Below, in pieces: positions 25,576-35,059 of a stretch of DNA of 64,000 nt (positions within the stretch are counted from its first letter, which is position 1; each line of letters opens with the position of its first letter). The notes below the pieces were generated by a model. That model did no database searches and was not told the origin of the DNA. It saw only the letters and a program-made list of their open reading frames with translations. A program made the translations under genes and the position numbers. Origin of the DNA: Neobacillus sp. CF12 (GTDB lineage Bacteria; Bacillota; Bacilli; Bacillales; Cytobacillaceae); assembly GCF_030348765.1 (NCBI RefSeq), contig NZ_JAUCEU010000007.1:862501-926500 (forward strand). The letters run 5' to 3'.

Positions 25576-25629
25576 TTATGGCCGAATTTCAAGAGGCAAT
25601 GTTAATTTGAGATTAATATAAACAGAGTG

Positions 25630-25851
25630 TTAAATAATTTGATTAACCCCCAAGATTAACCAGAAAAGCAATACTACAGTCACCTTTCCTTTAGATCCTC
25701 TGTTCTCAACAGCCATCAGTATGCAAAGGATGGTAAAGAGAATAAATCCTATAACTCTTAATGCCTCGACATATTGTGTTGTATTCTGTAACGCTATAAT
25801 AATGACAGCTAACATAAATAGAACTATCAAAATTGTTTTTGTACTCTTCAT
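25630..25851 (-). CDS. Small membrane protein (73 aa), unknown function
   Basis: A 73-residue hydrophobic protein with three predicted helices: about 5-22, 32-47 and 57-72. A short basic loop (NRGSKGK) lies between the last two. The ATG follows AAGGAG. No family is recognised. Confidence 0.6.
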   Translation of the reverse strand: MKSTKTILIVLFMLAVIIIALQNTTQYVEALRVIGFILFTILCILMAVENRGSKGKVTVVLLFWLILGVNQII

Positions 25852-26067
25852 ATAGGAAACTCCTTCTAGTTCTTATTCCATATTTTACAAACTATTATAT
25901 CGGGAAATTTTAGAATATTCTATATAATAAGTGAGCAACAAAAAGCAGAACAAACATGTCAAATAATTTATTTGATAATTTCTACTGCTGTGTTTTTGAA
26001 AACAAAAACTCTATCTGTATAATTCAGTACCAATTCCATAAAATATTTCCAGAATAGATATGAAAAA

Positions 26068-27105
26068 TTGAAGGTATTTCCTTTGGGTATCTTTAGGAAA
26101 GCAAAAACCAACACATTAACCGCTGCTGAAGTATCCGCTCTATGGCTTCAGTATTTAGGAGATAGTATGGCAATATGTGTTTACAAATATTTTCTTACCA
26201 TTGTTGAAAACGAAGAGATAGAACCCATTTTAGAAGCCGCGTTACAGTTAGCTGAGAGCCATGTTTTGAAAATCACTGAATTCTTAAAAGATGCTGAATT
26301 TCAAGTACCAATTGGATTTACAGAGAGTGACGTGAATGTTAATGCCCCACGTCTCTTTTCTGACCAATTTTTACTTTTTTACTCCTATATAATGACCATA
26401 CATGGGATATCCGCCTATAGCTTAGCTATTACTAACTTGGAGCGACAAGACCTTCAAAATTATTTTTTTGAATGTACGACATCCTCTAAGGAATTGTTCC
26501 AAAAAATAGTGGAATTGGCTAAAAATCAGCCAAAATTCTCAAGTGTCCCATCCATTCCTTCACCAGATATGCCGCAGTTTATGGATTCACCAGGATTCAT
26601 TGAAAATTTAGTTTGAGACAAAAGACCATTAAATAGTTCCGAAATCAGCACCCTTTTCTTTAATTCAACGAAAACTGGATTTGTCAGTTCGTTAAGTTTG
26701 GCATTTAGTCAGGTGGCAGTACGGGAAGACGTTCGTAATTTTTTGTTAAAAAATGTTAAATTAGCAGGGAAAGATGCTCAAAGCTTTGACGCAATTTTAC
26801 AAGAGGATTATTTGCCAATACCTGAGAAATGGGATAATGAAATTACAAATTCTACTGTAAGTCCTTTTTCTGACAAATTGATCATGTTTCATGCAGGGTT
26901 TTTAGTAAATGCGGCTCTTACTTATTATGGTGCATCCATTGGTACCAGCTTCAGAACCGATATTATCGCGAACTATTCTAAAGTATTTACCCATGCTATG
27001 GAAGCTGGTGCACTTTCTTTCAATATTATGGTTAAACATGGTTGGTTTGAAAAACAGCCTGTAGCGATTGACAGAAAATCATTGGCACAAGGTTCAGAGA
27101 AGTGA
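26068..27105 (+). pseudogene. DUF3231 family gene with one nonsense codon
   Basis: Two open segments (182 and 135 residues) lie in one frame, joined across a TGA at 26614-26616 and 27 sense codons, giving about 345 codons as in the intact paralogues at 42044 and 51761. Aligning ENLV*DKRPLN with paralogue GWFGKKRPLN puts the stop where paralogues have Gly, consistent with GGA to TGA. Both duplicated helical halves are otherwise well conserved (SALWLQYLGDSMAICV; NEITNSTVSPFSDKL). The start is probably TTG with a weak ribosome binding site. Recent inactivation is likely. Confidence 0.85.
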
Positions 27106-27143
27106 GATGGAATGGTGGGACCTCCACACATTTTAAACAAAAA

Positions 27144-27178
27144 GTGCTCAGAGCGAAAGATCTCTGAGCATTCTATTT
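27144..27178 (+). terminator. Terminator after the broken DUF3231 gene
   Basis: The arms GCTCAGAG/CTCTGAGC are followed by ATTCTATTT. A related hairpin follows the DUF3231 gene region at 51406-51440. Confidence 0.7.
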
Positions 27179-27187
27179 ATGGCTTAT

Positions 27188-27751
27188 TCAATAGGCACAC
27201 CCATTAAATCCCGTGTGCGTCACAAAATTCAACCTGCTCCAGATGTTGATTTCGTTCCTTTTTGCTAGATTTTCCTCCTTCCTAAAGTGTTCAAGGTATT
27301 TATAGGGGGGATTCATGATATAAGCGACTCGGGCGTATCCTTCTTTTAGCAGTGTTCCTTGAATCGATTCTCCATTGACAAATACATAGGCTAACAGTCG
27401 TCCGTAGGTATCTCTTGTGTGTTCCTGTTCCAACTCCAAGGTTAATTTACCGCTTTTTACTAGCTCGCTATTCCGTACATATGCTTCCTTTGCATAGAGT
27501 TGGACACATATTCTTGGATTTTTTGATTCGGGTGTATCAACCAACAAATAGCGGACCGTTTCTAATTTTCCGTTAACCTTCACTTTAATGGTATCTCCAT
27601 CCACGATATTGACTAAAGTAATAGGTACCTCACTTACTTGCTGTTCAGTCACCTCCACTGGGGATGATTTTTCTTTCTGTGGTGGCGATGAATAAAATGC
27701 TATACAGGTGGCTGCTGCGATTATGGAGATAGCACCCGTTCGTTTTCTCAT
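27188..27751 (-). CDS. Secreted thermonuclease (SNase-like)
   Basis: A 187-residue nuclease of the staphylococcal nuclease family, which cleaves DNA and RNA with Ca2+. It has an N-terminal export signal (about 5-20), then the SNase domain with VDGDTIKV (Asp51, Asp53), RYLLVDTPE (Arg68 and Glu75) and DTYGRLLAYV with the second catalytic arginine. The ATG at 27751 is preferred because GGAGGGAGG precedes it; the longer frame would include the ribosome binding site. Closest in layout to Bacillus YncB-type extracellular nucleases. Confidence 0.9.
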   Translation of the reverse strand: MRKRTGAISIIAAATCIAFYSSPPQKEKSSPVEVTEQQVSEVPITLVNIVDGDTIKVKVNGKLETVRYLLVDTPESKNPRICVQLYAKEAYVRNSELVKSGKLTLELEQEHTRDTYGRLLAYVFVNGESIQGTLLKEGYARVAYIMNPPYKYLEHFRKEENLAKRNEINIWSRLNFVTHTGFNGCAY

Positions 27752-27857
27752 AAATCCTCCCTCCTTGCTAACTCTTGTGCTCCTCAATTTTTCCTGTTAT
27801 CTCATTGTAATTCACAGTAATGATTCCAACCGGACCATTTCGTTCTCTTGATAAGCG

Positions 27858-28391
27858 TCAATTTCTACTACCGTTAGTACTAGGTTCCGTTAAAGTGTCG
27901 TCCATTTCTTGAATTTCAGTATCTATGTATGCATTCGTTACATCATATTTTCCATTGGCGGCTTGTTTCCAAAAAGATTCATAGAGGCTGCGAATGTCCT
28001 GCTTTTGAATGGTTTCCGAAACATATTGAATTAAAGAAAGATCCTCGATACCCTTAAGCTCGGAAATAATACAATCCATCATCGGTTTCCCGCCTCTTTC
28101 CAGGTTATATTTCCCCCAGTATTTCATCGCTAGTTCTCTCGTTTCAGGATTGTAACGAATCAACTTGTGATGAGAAATGAAGCGTTCAATCAACAAAATA
28201 ACACTTTCAATGGTATAACCCATATCAAAAGCCATACGTTTATTCGTGATTTTATAAATTCCTGTTTGAGTTGTGCATGGATTCGTAAGAAGATAAAGGT
28301 AAAAATATTTATCCTCCGGGGTCATCTCCTCCGATACCATTGGGATGTCCCAAAATTCCGTACGTACCATTCTAAACTTTGCCATCTTCAA
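27858..28391 (-). CDS. DnaD-like replication initiation protein
   Basis: A 177-residue protein that begins AKFRMVRTEFWD, then PEDKYFYLYLLTNPCTTQTGIY and an HTH-like segment. This pattern is common in Bacillus phage and plasmid replication proteins with a DnaD N-terminal-type domain. The frame stays open for 29 codons past its TGA to a TAG at 27768 (with RNGPVGIITVNYN), so the annotated protein may be C-terminally truncated. Together with the HTH protein at 29270 it suggests a remnant of a replication module. Confidence 0.7.
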   Translation of the reverse strand: MKMAKFRMVRTEFWDIPMVSEEMTPEDKYFYLYLLTNPCTTQTGIYKITNKRMAFDMGYTIESVILLIERFISHHKLIRYNPETRELAMKYWGKYNLERGGKPMMDCIISELKGIEDLSLIQYVSETIQKQDIRSLYESFWKQAANGKYDVTNAYIDTEIQEMDDTLTEPSTNGSRN

Positions 28392-28542
28392 CCACTGCCC
28401 TTCTTCTATTAAATGACCTTACATAAGACATATATAGTTTTTGGAGGCAAACGGACATGGTGCTTCATATTAATATGTGAATGTTATGTGACAAAAATAT
28501 TTTTAGATGCAAAATTGATCCCAAGATATGCGATGAACAAGT

Positions 28543-28575
28543 ATGACCGTGGGGACGGTTCTTTTGGTCCAACCT
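28543..28575. repeat. GAACCGTCCC-type repeat fragment
   Basis: GTATGACCGTGGGGACGGTT followed by CTTTTGGTCC: half of the repeat seen at 20749 and 23008. Confidence 0.6.
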
Positions 28576-29222
28576 TGAGCATCATCGTTGTGGAGATCCC
28601 ATGAGAACCTTACCAGTAAAACTTATATTTTTTTTCGCAGTTTTGTCTGGGGTTTTAGAGTACCTGACCGGACTTCGATCACGACAAATTCCCCTTATCT
28701 AGTTACTACATCCATCTTTTGCTGCTGATCTACTTTATTTTTTGAGATTTATTGACCCTATAATCCATATATCTAATTCCAATAACTTTAGAATATATCC
28801 GGCACTTAGTTAACATAATATAATTATGCATTCTCAATTAATAGATGCTGTTAAAATTAATGTTCGGATATCAAAATTAATTAGCGATCCAAACATCAAC
28901 TATTTCTTATAAATCTTGTTATAAAAAATTTTTAGAATCTCTATGAATGGATTTTTCTCTATACCTGGATAAAAGACTTGTTGTTGTTTTTCTTTTTTCT
29001 TTTCTTTTTGTCCCCGTTTCGTATAACGTTACGTCCTTCTATCGTCAGGCTCTACACTCAGGATTTATTTTTGTTATTTCATTTTTGTTGGTTGTATGAA
29101 TGTTTTTAGGACGAAATAATTCTCTACTCCCCTTCCCCTTCCGTTTTCTATTAAAGGTATTACCTGCCTTCATTATCCGTTCACAATACTGTAACAACTT
29201 CTTGCAAACCACCATGTCCTTT

Positions 29223-29250
29223 TACCCTCTGGATTTATATATAGAGGGTA
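29223..29250 (+). promoter_or_regulatory. Inverted repeat in the leader of the HTH gene
   Basis: The arms TACCCTCT/AGAGGGTA are separated by 12 AT-rich bases (TATATA inside), 20 bases before the start. This is a candidate operator or 5' hairpin. Confidence 0.45.
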
Positions 29251-29269
29251 GAAAGGTTGGTGCATTATT

Positions 29270-30112
29270 ATGAATTTAAAATCAGGTAGAATTGAAGGGT
29301 TCGAACAGTATTCTCAGTTTAAAAGTGTGAAGGAGTTCAACACGCATATCGAGATGTGGTTGGCGGTAAAGAAGCAGGAGTTTTCGAAGGGTGAGCTTGT
29401 TGGATTGAAACGTCTTGTTCGTTTTTCCGCAAAAGTTCCTGGGGTTAGTAATGCAAAGATTGGAACGCTGCTAAAAGCGATCAATGAAGAATATCAAGGG
29501 AATGGAATCTCCCGCTCTACTTTTAAACGGATGATCCTCAAAGCAAAAGAATTAGGAATTCTCACCATCTATGAAACAGAACGAAAAAATGGCTCCCAGT
29601 CTAGTAATCTATACAGCTTTAATCGTTTCCCACAAAGTGAACCACCCAAAGCGAAAAAATTGAACCAGCCTAAAGAAACTAATAATCTTTTAAAAACAAA
29701 TAATCAAAAGATTAATAAACGTAACGAAGCGGCGATTGAACTCGATCACACTTTTGTTAGAGATAAAGTTCCTCAGGCTTTTGTTCAATCCGTAAAATAC
29801 TTCTTTTCTGATGCAAAGACGATCGAAGAATACTGGCATATGGTCCAAATTGCTGCTTTTCGTTTTGAATATGATCAAAATACAGATGACATTCTCAGTA
29901 TCGCGATTCAGTCTTTTAAGCAATTAATCCGTAAACTGAAATCTACTAAATCCGTTGTAAAACCAATTGCCTTCTTTTATGGAATTCTAACCAACAAATT
30001 AAAAGAGTTTACTCTCAGTCAATATACTGAAGTTAGTGAATATAAACCGATCCGATATGTGCTGGAAACAGGCGAAGTCATGTACTATGATTGGCTGCAC
30101 AATGAATCCTAA
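29270..30112 (+). CDS. HTH-containing protein, replication-like, unknown function
   Basis: A 280-residue protein. Residues 45-110 look like a winged-helix DNA-binding domain (GISRSTFKRMILKAKELGILTIY) and are followed by a polar linker (about 120-145) and a helical C-terminal domain. The layout resembles Bacillus plasmid or phage replication-type HTH proteins. The ATG follows GAAAGG. Its last 18 codons recur as a fragment at about 62068-62117, next to a full response-regulator gene, while this copy is followed by a fragment of that regulator (30165-30235). Confidence 0.6.
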   Translation: MNLKSGRIEGFEQYSQFKSVKEFNTHIEMWLAVKKQEFSKGELVGLKRLVRFSAKVPGVSNAKIGTLLKAINEEYQGNGISRSTFKRMILKAKELGILTIYETERKNGSQSSNLYSFNRFPQSEPPKAKKLNQPKETNNLLKTNNQKINKRNEAAIELDHTFVRDKVPQAFVQSVKYFFSDAKTIEEYWHMVQIAAFRFEYDQNTDDILSIAIQSFKQLIRKLKSTKSVVKPIAFFYGILTNKLKEFTLSQYTEVSEYKPIRYVLETGEVMYYDWLHNES

Positions 30113-30119
30113 TTTTGGG

Positions 30120-30165
30120 GAGTAAACACAAAAAAACAGCGAAGTCTCATTACTAACTTCACTGC
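30120..30165. terminator. Terminator between convergent sequences
   Basis: A-run, then arms CAGCGAAGT/ACTTCACTG. It is matched at the same relative position at 62135-62172. Confidence 0.6.
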
Positions 30166-30236
30166 TTAACGAAGAGATTCGCACGATCATTCCCAGGTGT
30201 GGTACCACTATTTTAGTATATACCTGATTGAATTAC
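30165..30236 (-). pseudogene. C-terminal fragment of an AraC-type response regulator
   Basis: On the minus strand this decodes, with one frameshift, to the last 24 or so residues of the regulator at 62165 (GTTPGN-RAN...VKQ stop). Only this tail remains. Confidence 0.65.
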
Positions 30237-30242
30237 CGTAAA

Positions 30243-31166
30243 CTATCTAGTAAAATTTGATAACTTTATCGCTGGTGGAGTTTTTCTCTCTGTCCCAATC
30301 CAAACTAAACCAAATATAATAACAATTCCGCCAACTATTTGTGCTGCCCAAATAGGTTCTTTGAAAAATAATGCACCCGCAACCGTAGCCGCCGCTGGTA
30401 CGAAGTAACGGAAGAAATTCGCTTTCGCAGCACCAACACGTTTCATCGATATATTCCAAACAACAATGGCAACCACCGTACACATGAGCACATTATAGGC
30501 AACGGCTCCCCATGTAATGATTGATAGATTGTCCCACTGGATCATGCTCCATTTATCGAATGTAAAAGGAACTAAGAATAATGAGCCAAAAAAAATGAAC
30601 CATGTGGTCACGCGAAGAGGCGAGTATTTTTCCATCAGCGGCATGGTGGCCAAATTAAATAATGCACCAATTAAACTTATGGCTAGCGCAATGTAGTTTC
30701 CAATCATATACTCAGAACTGAGGTCAAATCCATCCTTTCCGCCAAGGATGATCATCGTTACTCCGGCTAAAGCGATGAATCCTCCCGTTACTACTCTAGC
30801 TGTTATCTTTTCACGAATAAATAATGGTGCAAAGAGCGCAGCAAAAATGGGCCATGGAGCAACATTTAATAAAGAGGCATTCGCAAGTGTTGTATACTTG
30901 ATCGAATACATAACCATCATTTCTAACGCCGTGATCCCAATGAGTCCAATAAAGGCTAATTTTAGCAAATCTTTTTTCTCTACTCTTACACTGCCTTCTG
31001 TCCATTTTAACATCAGAAACAATACAGGCAAAGCTAGTCCAAATCTTAGAAATACAAACACCTCAGCGGGAAACACTTCCATTGCCCAACGAGAAACCCC
31101 AAAATTAACTCCCCAAACAATCGATACAAAAATCAAGCCCAAATAATAATACAGATTTGACGCCAT
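30243..31166 (-). CDS. EamA-family (DMT) transporter
   Basis: A 307-residue membrane protein with ten predicted helices arranged as two EamA repeats (about 7-140 and 152-295), for example SIVWGVNFGVSRWAM in the first. Members export metabolites or amino acids. The start is an ATG after AGAAGGAG. It is monocistronic, so the substrate is not inferable. Confidence 0.88.
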   Translation of the reverse strand: MASNLYYYLGLIFVSIVWGVNFGVSRWAMEVFPAEVFVFLRFGLALPVLFLMLKWTEGSVRVEKKDLLKLAFIGLIGITALEMMVMYSIKYTTLANASLLNVAPWPIFAALFAPLFIREKITARVVTGGFIALAGVTMIILGGKDGFDLSSEYMIGNYIALAISLIGALFNLATMPLMEKYSPLRVTTWFIFFGSLFLVPFTFDKWSMIQWDNLSIITWGAVAYNVLMCTVVAIVVWNISMKRVGAAKANFFRYFVPAAATVAGALFFKEPIWAAQIVGGIVIIFGLVWIGTERKTPPAIKLSNFTR

Positions 31167-31323
31167 GATATCTCCTTCTAGACCAAGGGACTCACTATTA
31201 TCGAAACAAGTTTGAGTTAAGAAAACGTCCCTTTGGAAACCTCTTATTTTTTATTTAATTGTATGCAAAAAGAAACAGATACAGTTCTGCTTCTTCTTTC
31301 TTTATGATTTTAACTTATCAGAT

Positions 31324-32271
31324 TTATAATGCTACTTCGGCTTTGTTGATATCAGAATCTCCATCCGACTCCTTCAAATATTGTAAAATGCGCTCGGCCA
31401 TTCGTTTATAACCAGTAGTATTTGGGTGGAATTCATCTTCAGCTAGTAAATCGATAGTGGATTGACTAAAAAGGTCACTTGTTGGAATATAACTTACATT
31501 CTCATATTCTTCCGTAAGTGCTTTCCCGTCATTATTCCAATTGTCGATAATCATGCCAAGTTCTTTGATTTCACCAAAGTGCCGCTCAAAAGGATTATAA
31601 AAACCGATTAAATAAATTTGGATATCTGGATTCAAATTATTTATTTTATCAAAAATGGCTGTTAATCGTTTCCTATATTCCACTCTTTCTTCCTGAAAAG
31701 GTTCCATTGTCACGTTCAGAAAATTGGATTTTAATACTTTCATAATATCGTTCGCACCAATGGTGATGAGAACAATGTCAGCTTCTTTTATGGCAGCGGA
31801 AATGTCTTCCCTTTCCAGCCGTTTTAGTAATTGATCGGATCGATTCCCTTTTTTTCCAAAATTATCTACCGTAATATTTAGATTGTTGTCTTCAAATGTG
31901 TTGTTGAGGATACCGACGTAGCCTCCATTCTCCGATTCATCTCCAACCCCTTCTGTTAAAGAGTCACCGATAGCCACAATTCTTTGATCTTTTATTAATA
32001 AATCTAAAGCACCTTCTACAACTTCCCGAACCTTAGCCTTTACCTCATGTGTAATGGAGTTATCATTCTCTTCTTCCACTTTGATTTGTTTCTGTACTTC
32101 CACTGCTGTACGATTAGCGTCAGGTTCTTCTTGTTTTTCTTCTTGCTCATGTTTAACAAATGCGGTTGTCTCAACACTTTCCAGTTTACGGTCTGGCAGC
32201 AAGACATATAGCAACACACCCACAAATATAATACCTATAATAATAAATATTGCTGTCTTTAATCTCTGCAA
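31324..32271 (-). CDS. Membrane-anchored SGNH/GDSL hydrolase
   Basis: A 315-residue protein with an N-terminal membrane anchor (about 6-26), an acidic linker (about 30-85) and an extracellular SGNH esterase domain. Block I is GDSLTEG (Ser104), block III GAND (Asn174) and block V DEFHP near the C-terminus (Asp-His). It resembles Bacillus YpmR-type lipases/esterases. The likely substrates are acyl or acetyl esters on the cell surface. The TTG start follows AGGTGTGA. Confidence 0.88.
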   Translation of the reverse strand: MQRLKTAIFIIIGIIFVGVLLYVLLPDRKLESVETTAFVKHEQEEKQEEPDANRTAVEVQKQIKVEEENDNSITHEVKAKVREVVEGALDLLIKDQRIVAIGDSLTEGVGDESENGGYVGILNNTFEDNNLNITVDNFGKKGNRSDQLLKRLEREDISAAIKEADIVLITIGANDIMKVLKSNFLNVTMEPFQEERVEYRKRLTAIFDKINNLNPDIQIYLIGFYNPFERHFGEIKELGMIIDNWNNDGKALTEEYENVSYIPTSDLFSQSTIDLLAEDEFHPNTTGYKRMAERILQYLKESDGDSDINKAEVAL

Positions 32272-32543
32272 ATCACATCACACCTAGTATTCATGTAGTA
32301 TTATAATCTATGAAAAAATTATCATAATTGTACAATTTCTTTATTTTAACATGCAGGACAACTTTACGATAGACAGCAAATTTTCGAAAGACTATCCCTT
32401 GAGTGATACTCGGAGGTTCTAAGGCATTCCTAGTAACTTTGTAATTGTTAAAAAAATAGCCCAATCCAAATTGGACTGCGCTACTTTCTGCTTTTTAATT
32501 ATTCATCATAGCTTACTTTTATTTGAAACTTTGATGTGGACTA
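32272..32543. other. Intergenic stretch with hairpin
   Basis: A hairpin around 32457-32490 (AGCCCAATCC, A-rich loop, GGATTGGGCT-like partner TTGGACTGCGCT) is nearly repeated at 51615-51655 and probably serves as a terminator. Confidence 0.5.
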
Positions 32544-33326
32544 TCAACCAATAAATTGCTTTAATAGCTGATTAAACTTGTCACGTTCTTCCCAGAAAGC
32601 ACCATGACCGCTGAATTGAAATGGAACAAGTTGTGAATTTCTTATATTTTTATTAAGTTCATGAGCTTGTGTAAATGGAATAACTTTGTCGTGAATACCG
32701 TGGACGATTAAGGTAGGGACATGTATTTTGGGCAAATCTGTATAAAGTTTTTCATCTCTTAGTGTAATGATGATCGCTGCCGTTGACCAACCTGCTGCTT
32801 GTAACCCCAATTGAAGAAACCACTCCGAAAATGAGCTCGATATATATTGAAAGAAAAAGGAATCTGTTACTTCCCGCATCATCTTAGGACGGTCATTTAA
32901 CGCTTGAGTAAGGAAATTTGTTGCAGTTTCTGTCGTAAAGCCGATAGGAGCAGCAGCGTCAACAAGAACAAGGTTGGATACTCCGAAACCATTCTGTCGG
33001 GACATATATCGAATTGCGATTGCTCCACCTGTGGAGTGACCTACAAGAGTGAAATTGGCTAATTGAAGTACGCCAACTACTGTACGTATATCATCTGCCA
33101 ATTGATCAAAATTGTATCCACCAATTGGCTTATCCGACTTTCCGAACCCTCTCCAATCAATTCCGATACAGCGGTATCCCATTAAGGGAAGAACATCAAA
33201 TTGATACTCAAACTGCTTATGGCTTAACGGCCAACCATGTAAAAACACTATCGTCTTACTGCCCTGTGGATGAATATCTTCTACATATAATTTTACACCT
33301 GATTCTACAGTAACATAGTATCCCAC
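32544..33326 (-). CDS. Alpha/beta hydrolase
   Basis: A 260-residue alpha/beta-fold hydrolase with the oxyanion segment FLHGWPLSH, nucleophile elbow GHSTGG (Ser98), a VHGIHDKVIP acid strand and C-terminal GHGAF (His). It is close in layout to non-haem chloroperoxidase/esterase-type enzymes. I choose the GTG start at 33326 because AGGGGGG lies just upstream; the longer ATG frame (33377) would translate through that site. No partner genes are seen. Confidence 0.87.
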   Translation of the reverse strand: MGYYVTVESGVKLYVEDIHPQGSKTIVFLHGWPLSHKQFEYQFDVLPLMGYRCIGIDWRGFGKSDKPIGGYNFDQLADDIRTVVGVLQLANFTLVGHSTGGAIAIRYMSRQNGFGVSNLVLVDAAAPIGFTTETATNFLTQALNDRPKMMREVTDSFFFQYISSSFSEWFLQLGLQAAGWSTAAIIITLRDEKLYTDLPKIHVPTLIVHGIHDKVIPFTQAHELNKNIRNSQLVPFQFSGHGAFWEERDKFNQLLKQFIG

Positions 33327-33463
33327 ACCAATCCCCCCTAAAATAGCTTTAACAATAAGATATTCATTAATGATCATTAGGTGAATACCTATGATTTGTT
33401 TGAATGACTTGAAGGTGGTAATATCCTACATTAACTATGCTCTTATTAAAAAGTTGCCACAGG

Positions 33464-33490
33464 TTGTTTAAGTGAAGTATTTCACATTCT
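33464..33490 (-). repeat. Right-arm fragment of the dispersed repeat
   Basis: GTTTAAGTGAAGTATTTCAC matches the right arm only; no left arm or hairpin is present. Confidence 0.4.
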
Positions 33491-33544
33491 TTCAAAAAAA
33501 GAGTCGCCAAGCAACTCCTTAGACAAGTCGGAAGTGAAATGAGC

Positions 33545-33915
33545 TTATATATCCAAACTATTGATGATCGCTAATATCTGATGATCTGTCCATTTACCAT
33601 TAATCTTTAGATTTTCTCTAGCTATACCTTCTTTCATAAACCCTGCTTTTCTAATAGACGGATAGATGCTCTATTGTCAGGCATAGCCCCTGCTTCAATT
33701 CTATGTAGTTTAATTCTATAAAAGCAAAGTCTACAACCAGTTGAAGAGCTTCTGTGGTATAGCCCTTTCCATTATGCTCCTTATCTAAAGTAAATCCTGT
33801 ACAACAGCTCTGGAGGTCTCCCCTAGCAATTTTAGTTAATGAAATGTCTCCGATAAGTTTATCAGATGTTTTTAAAAAGATTCCAAAAGCATATAATTGC
33901 CCTTCATATAAAAAT
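33545..33915 (-). pseudogene. GNAT acetyltransferase remnant
   Basis: Three frames join to a RimJ/L-type GNAT: YAFGIFLKTSDKLIGDISL and GYTTEALQLVVDFAF, then after a frameshift MPDNRASIRLLEKQGF, then after another KEGIARENLKINGKWTDH to a TAA. The N-terminal third is missing. At least two frameshifts make it clearly non-functional. Confidence 0.8.
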
Positions 33916-34020
33916 CACAATTACACAGAATTAAATAAAAATTAGCGAGGTTAGTAAGGTAAAATAATAAAATCATTAAAAAATGAAAAGATAGGACATG
34001 TTTTTTGGTGCATTTGATAA

Positions 34021-35019
34021 CTATCTGATTTTTAAAATGATTTTCCCTTTAGCCCTTCCCAACTGCGCATATTCCATCGCCTTTTGAGCATCTTTAAAAG
34101 GAAAAACTCTATCAATTACAGGTTTGATTTTACCTGACTCTATAAACTCTGCAATAATACGTAATTGATTTCCACTTGGATTCATAAACAAAAACGTATA
34201 TTGAACATTATGCTTTTTTTCAAGTGCTGTAAGTTTACTACTTGCTGCTGAGAACAACAGTGTTTTAAAAAATCCTGAACCATATTCTTTGGCAAAACGA
34301 GCATTCGGTAAACCCGAATCGGAAACAATCTTTCCTCCGTCTTTTAAAACATCAAATGATTTTTCGAGTATCTTGCCCCCAAGTGTATCAAATACTGTAT
34401 CATAATTTTCCAGTCTATCTTCAAATTTTTCTGTCTTATAATTAATAATTTCATCTGCACCAAGAGATTTTACTAAATTCGTACCGGCTTCACTTGCAGT
34501 TGTTGCAACAGTGGCACCCATTAATTTTGCCAGTTGAATAGCAAAGGTACCGACACCACCAGCCCCAGCCTGAATCAAAATCTTTTGTCCTCTTTGTAAT
34601 TGCAGGATGTCATGTAGGGCTTGATAAGTCGTTAACCCAACCAGTGGGATCGATGCGGCTTCCTCAAAGCTCAAATTTTTAGGTTTTAAGGCGATGTCAT
34701 TTTCATGAATGGAGATATATTCCGCAAACGTACCAATTTTACTCTTACGTGGACGTCCATATATTTCATCTCCAACTTTAAAACGAGTAACTTTTGCGCC
34801 AACCTTTACCACGACTCCAGAAAAGTCATTCCCAAGGATAAGAGGCATTCTGTATTTTACTAACAATTTCACTTTCCCATCGCGGATTTTAAAATCAACA
34901 GGATTAATACTAGCTGCATAAATTTCTGCGAGTACCTCATATTCACCCAATTCAGGTGTGGGCATTTCTACCAAACGCATAGGGACTTTCCCATACCGAT
35001 CAATAACCATTGCTTTCAT
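34021..35019 (-). CDS. NADP-dependent quinone oxidoreductase-like MDR enzyme
   Basis: A 332-residue medium-chain reductase/dehydrogenase. The N-terminal GroES-like domain (NPVDFKIRDG, GNDFSGVV) lacks the structural zinc cysteines, and the Rossmann domain has AGAGGVGTFAIQLAK (about 152-166). It reduces quinones or enones with NADPH. The ATG follows GGAGG. It is preceded by an ArsR-type gene 40 bp upstream on the same strand, so the two form an operon with the regulator first. Confidence 0.9.
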   Translation of the reverse strand: MKAMVIDRYGKVPMRLVEMPTPELGEYEVLAEIYAASINPVDFKIRDGKVKLLVKYRMPLILGNDFSGVVVKVGAKVTRFKVGDEIYGRPRKSKIGTFAEYISIHENDIALKPKNLSFEEAASIPLVGLTTYQALHDILQLQRGQKILIQAGAGGVGTFAIQLAKLMGATVATTASEAGTNLVKSLGADEIINYKTEKFEDRLENYDTVFDTLGGKILEKSFDVLKDGGKIVSDSGLPNARFAKEYGSGFFKTLLFSAASSKLTALEKKHNVQYTFLFMNPSGNQLRIIAEFIESGKIKPVIDRVFPFKDAQKAMEYAQLGRAKGKIILKIR

Positions 35020-35059
35020 TGCCTATACCTCCAAATAATGTATGTTTAAATGTCTCATT

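Larger units (their letters stand above)
28392..29269. other. Long intergenic stretch
   Basis: It holds a fragment of the GAACCGTCCC repeat (28543-28575) and the inverted repeat at 29223-29250. The remainder, including a pyrimidine-rich tract near 28980-29020, has no supported gene. Confidence 0.45.

Noticed and set aside
27858..30112. Integrated prophage suggested by the DnaD-like and HTH replication-type genes
   Set aside because: No integrase, capsid, portal, terminase or attachment-site repeat is seen nearby.
30120..30240. T-box or other riboswitch in the structured region
   Set aside because: The structure is a terminator shared with 62135-62172 and the rest decodes as a response-regulator tail.
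30748..31146. 132-codon plus-strand ORF opposite the EamA gene
   Set aside because: Antisense shadow of a clear ten-helix transporter.
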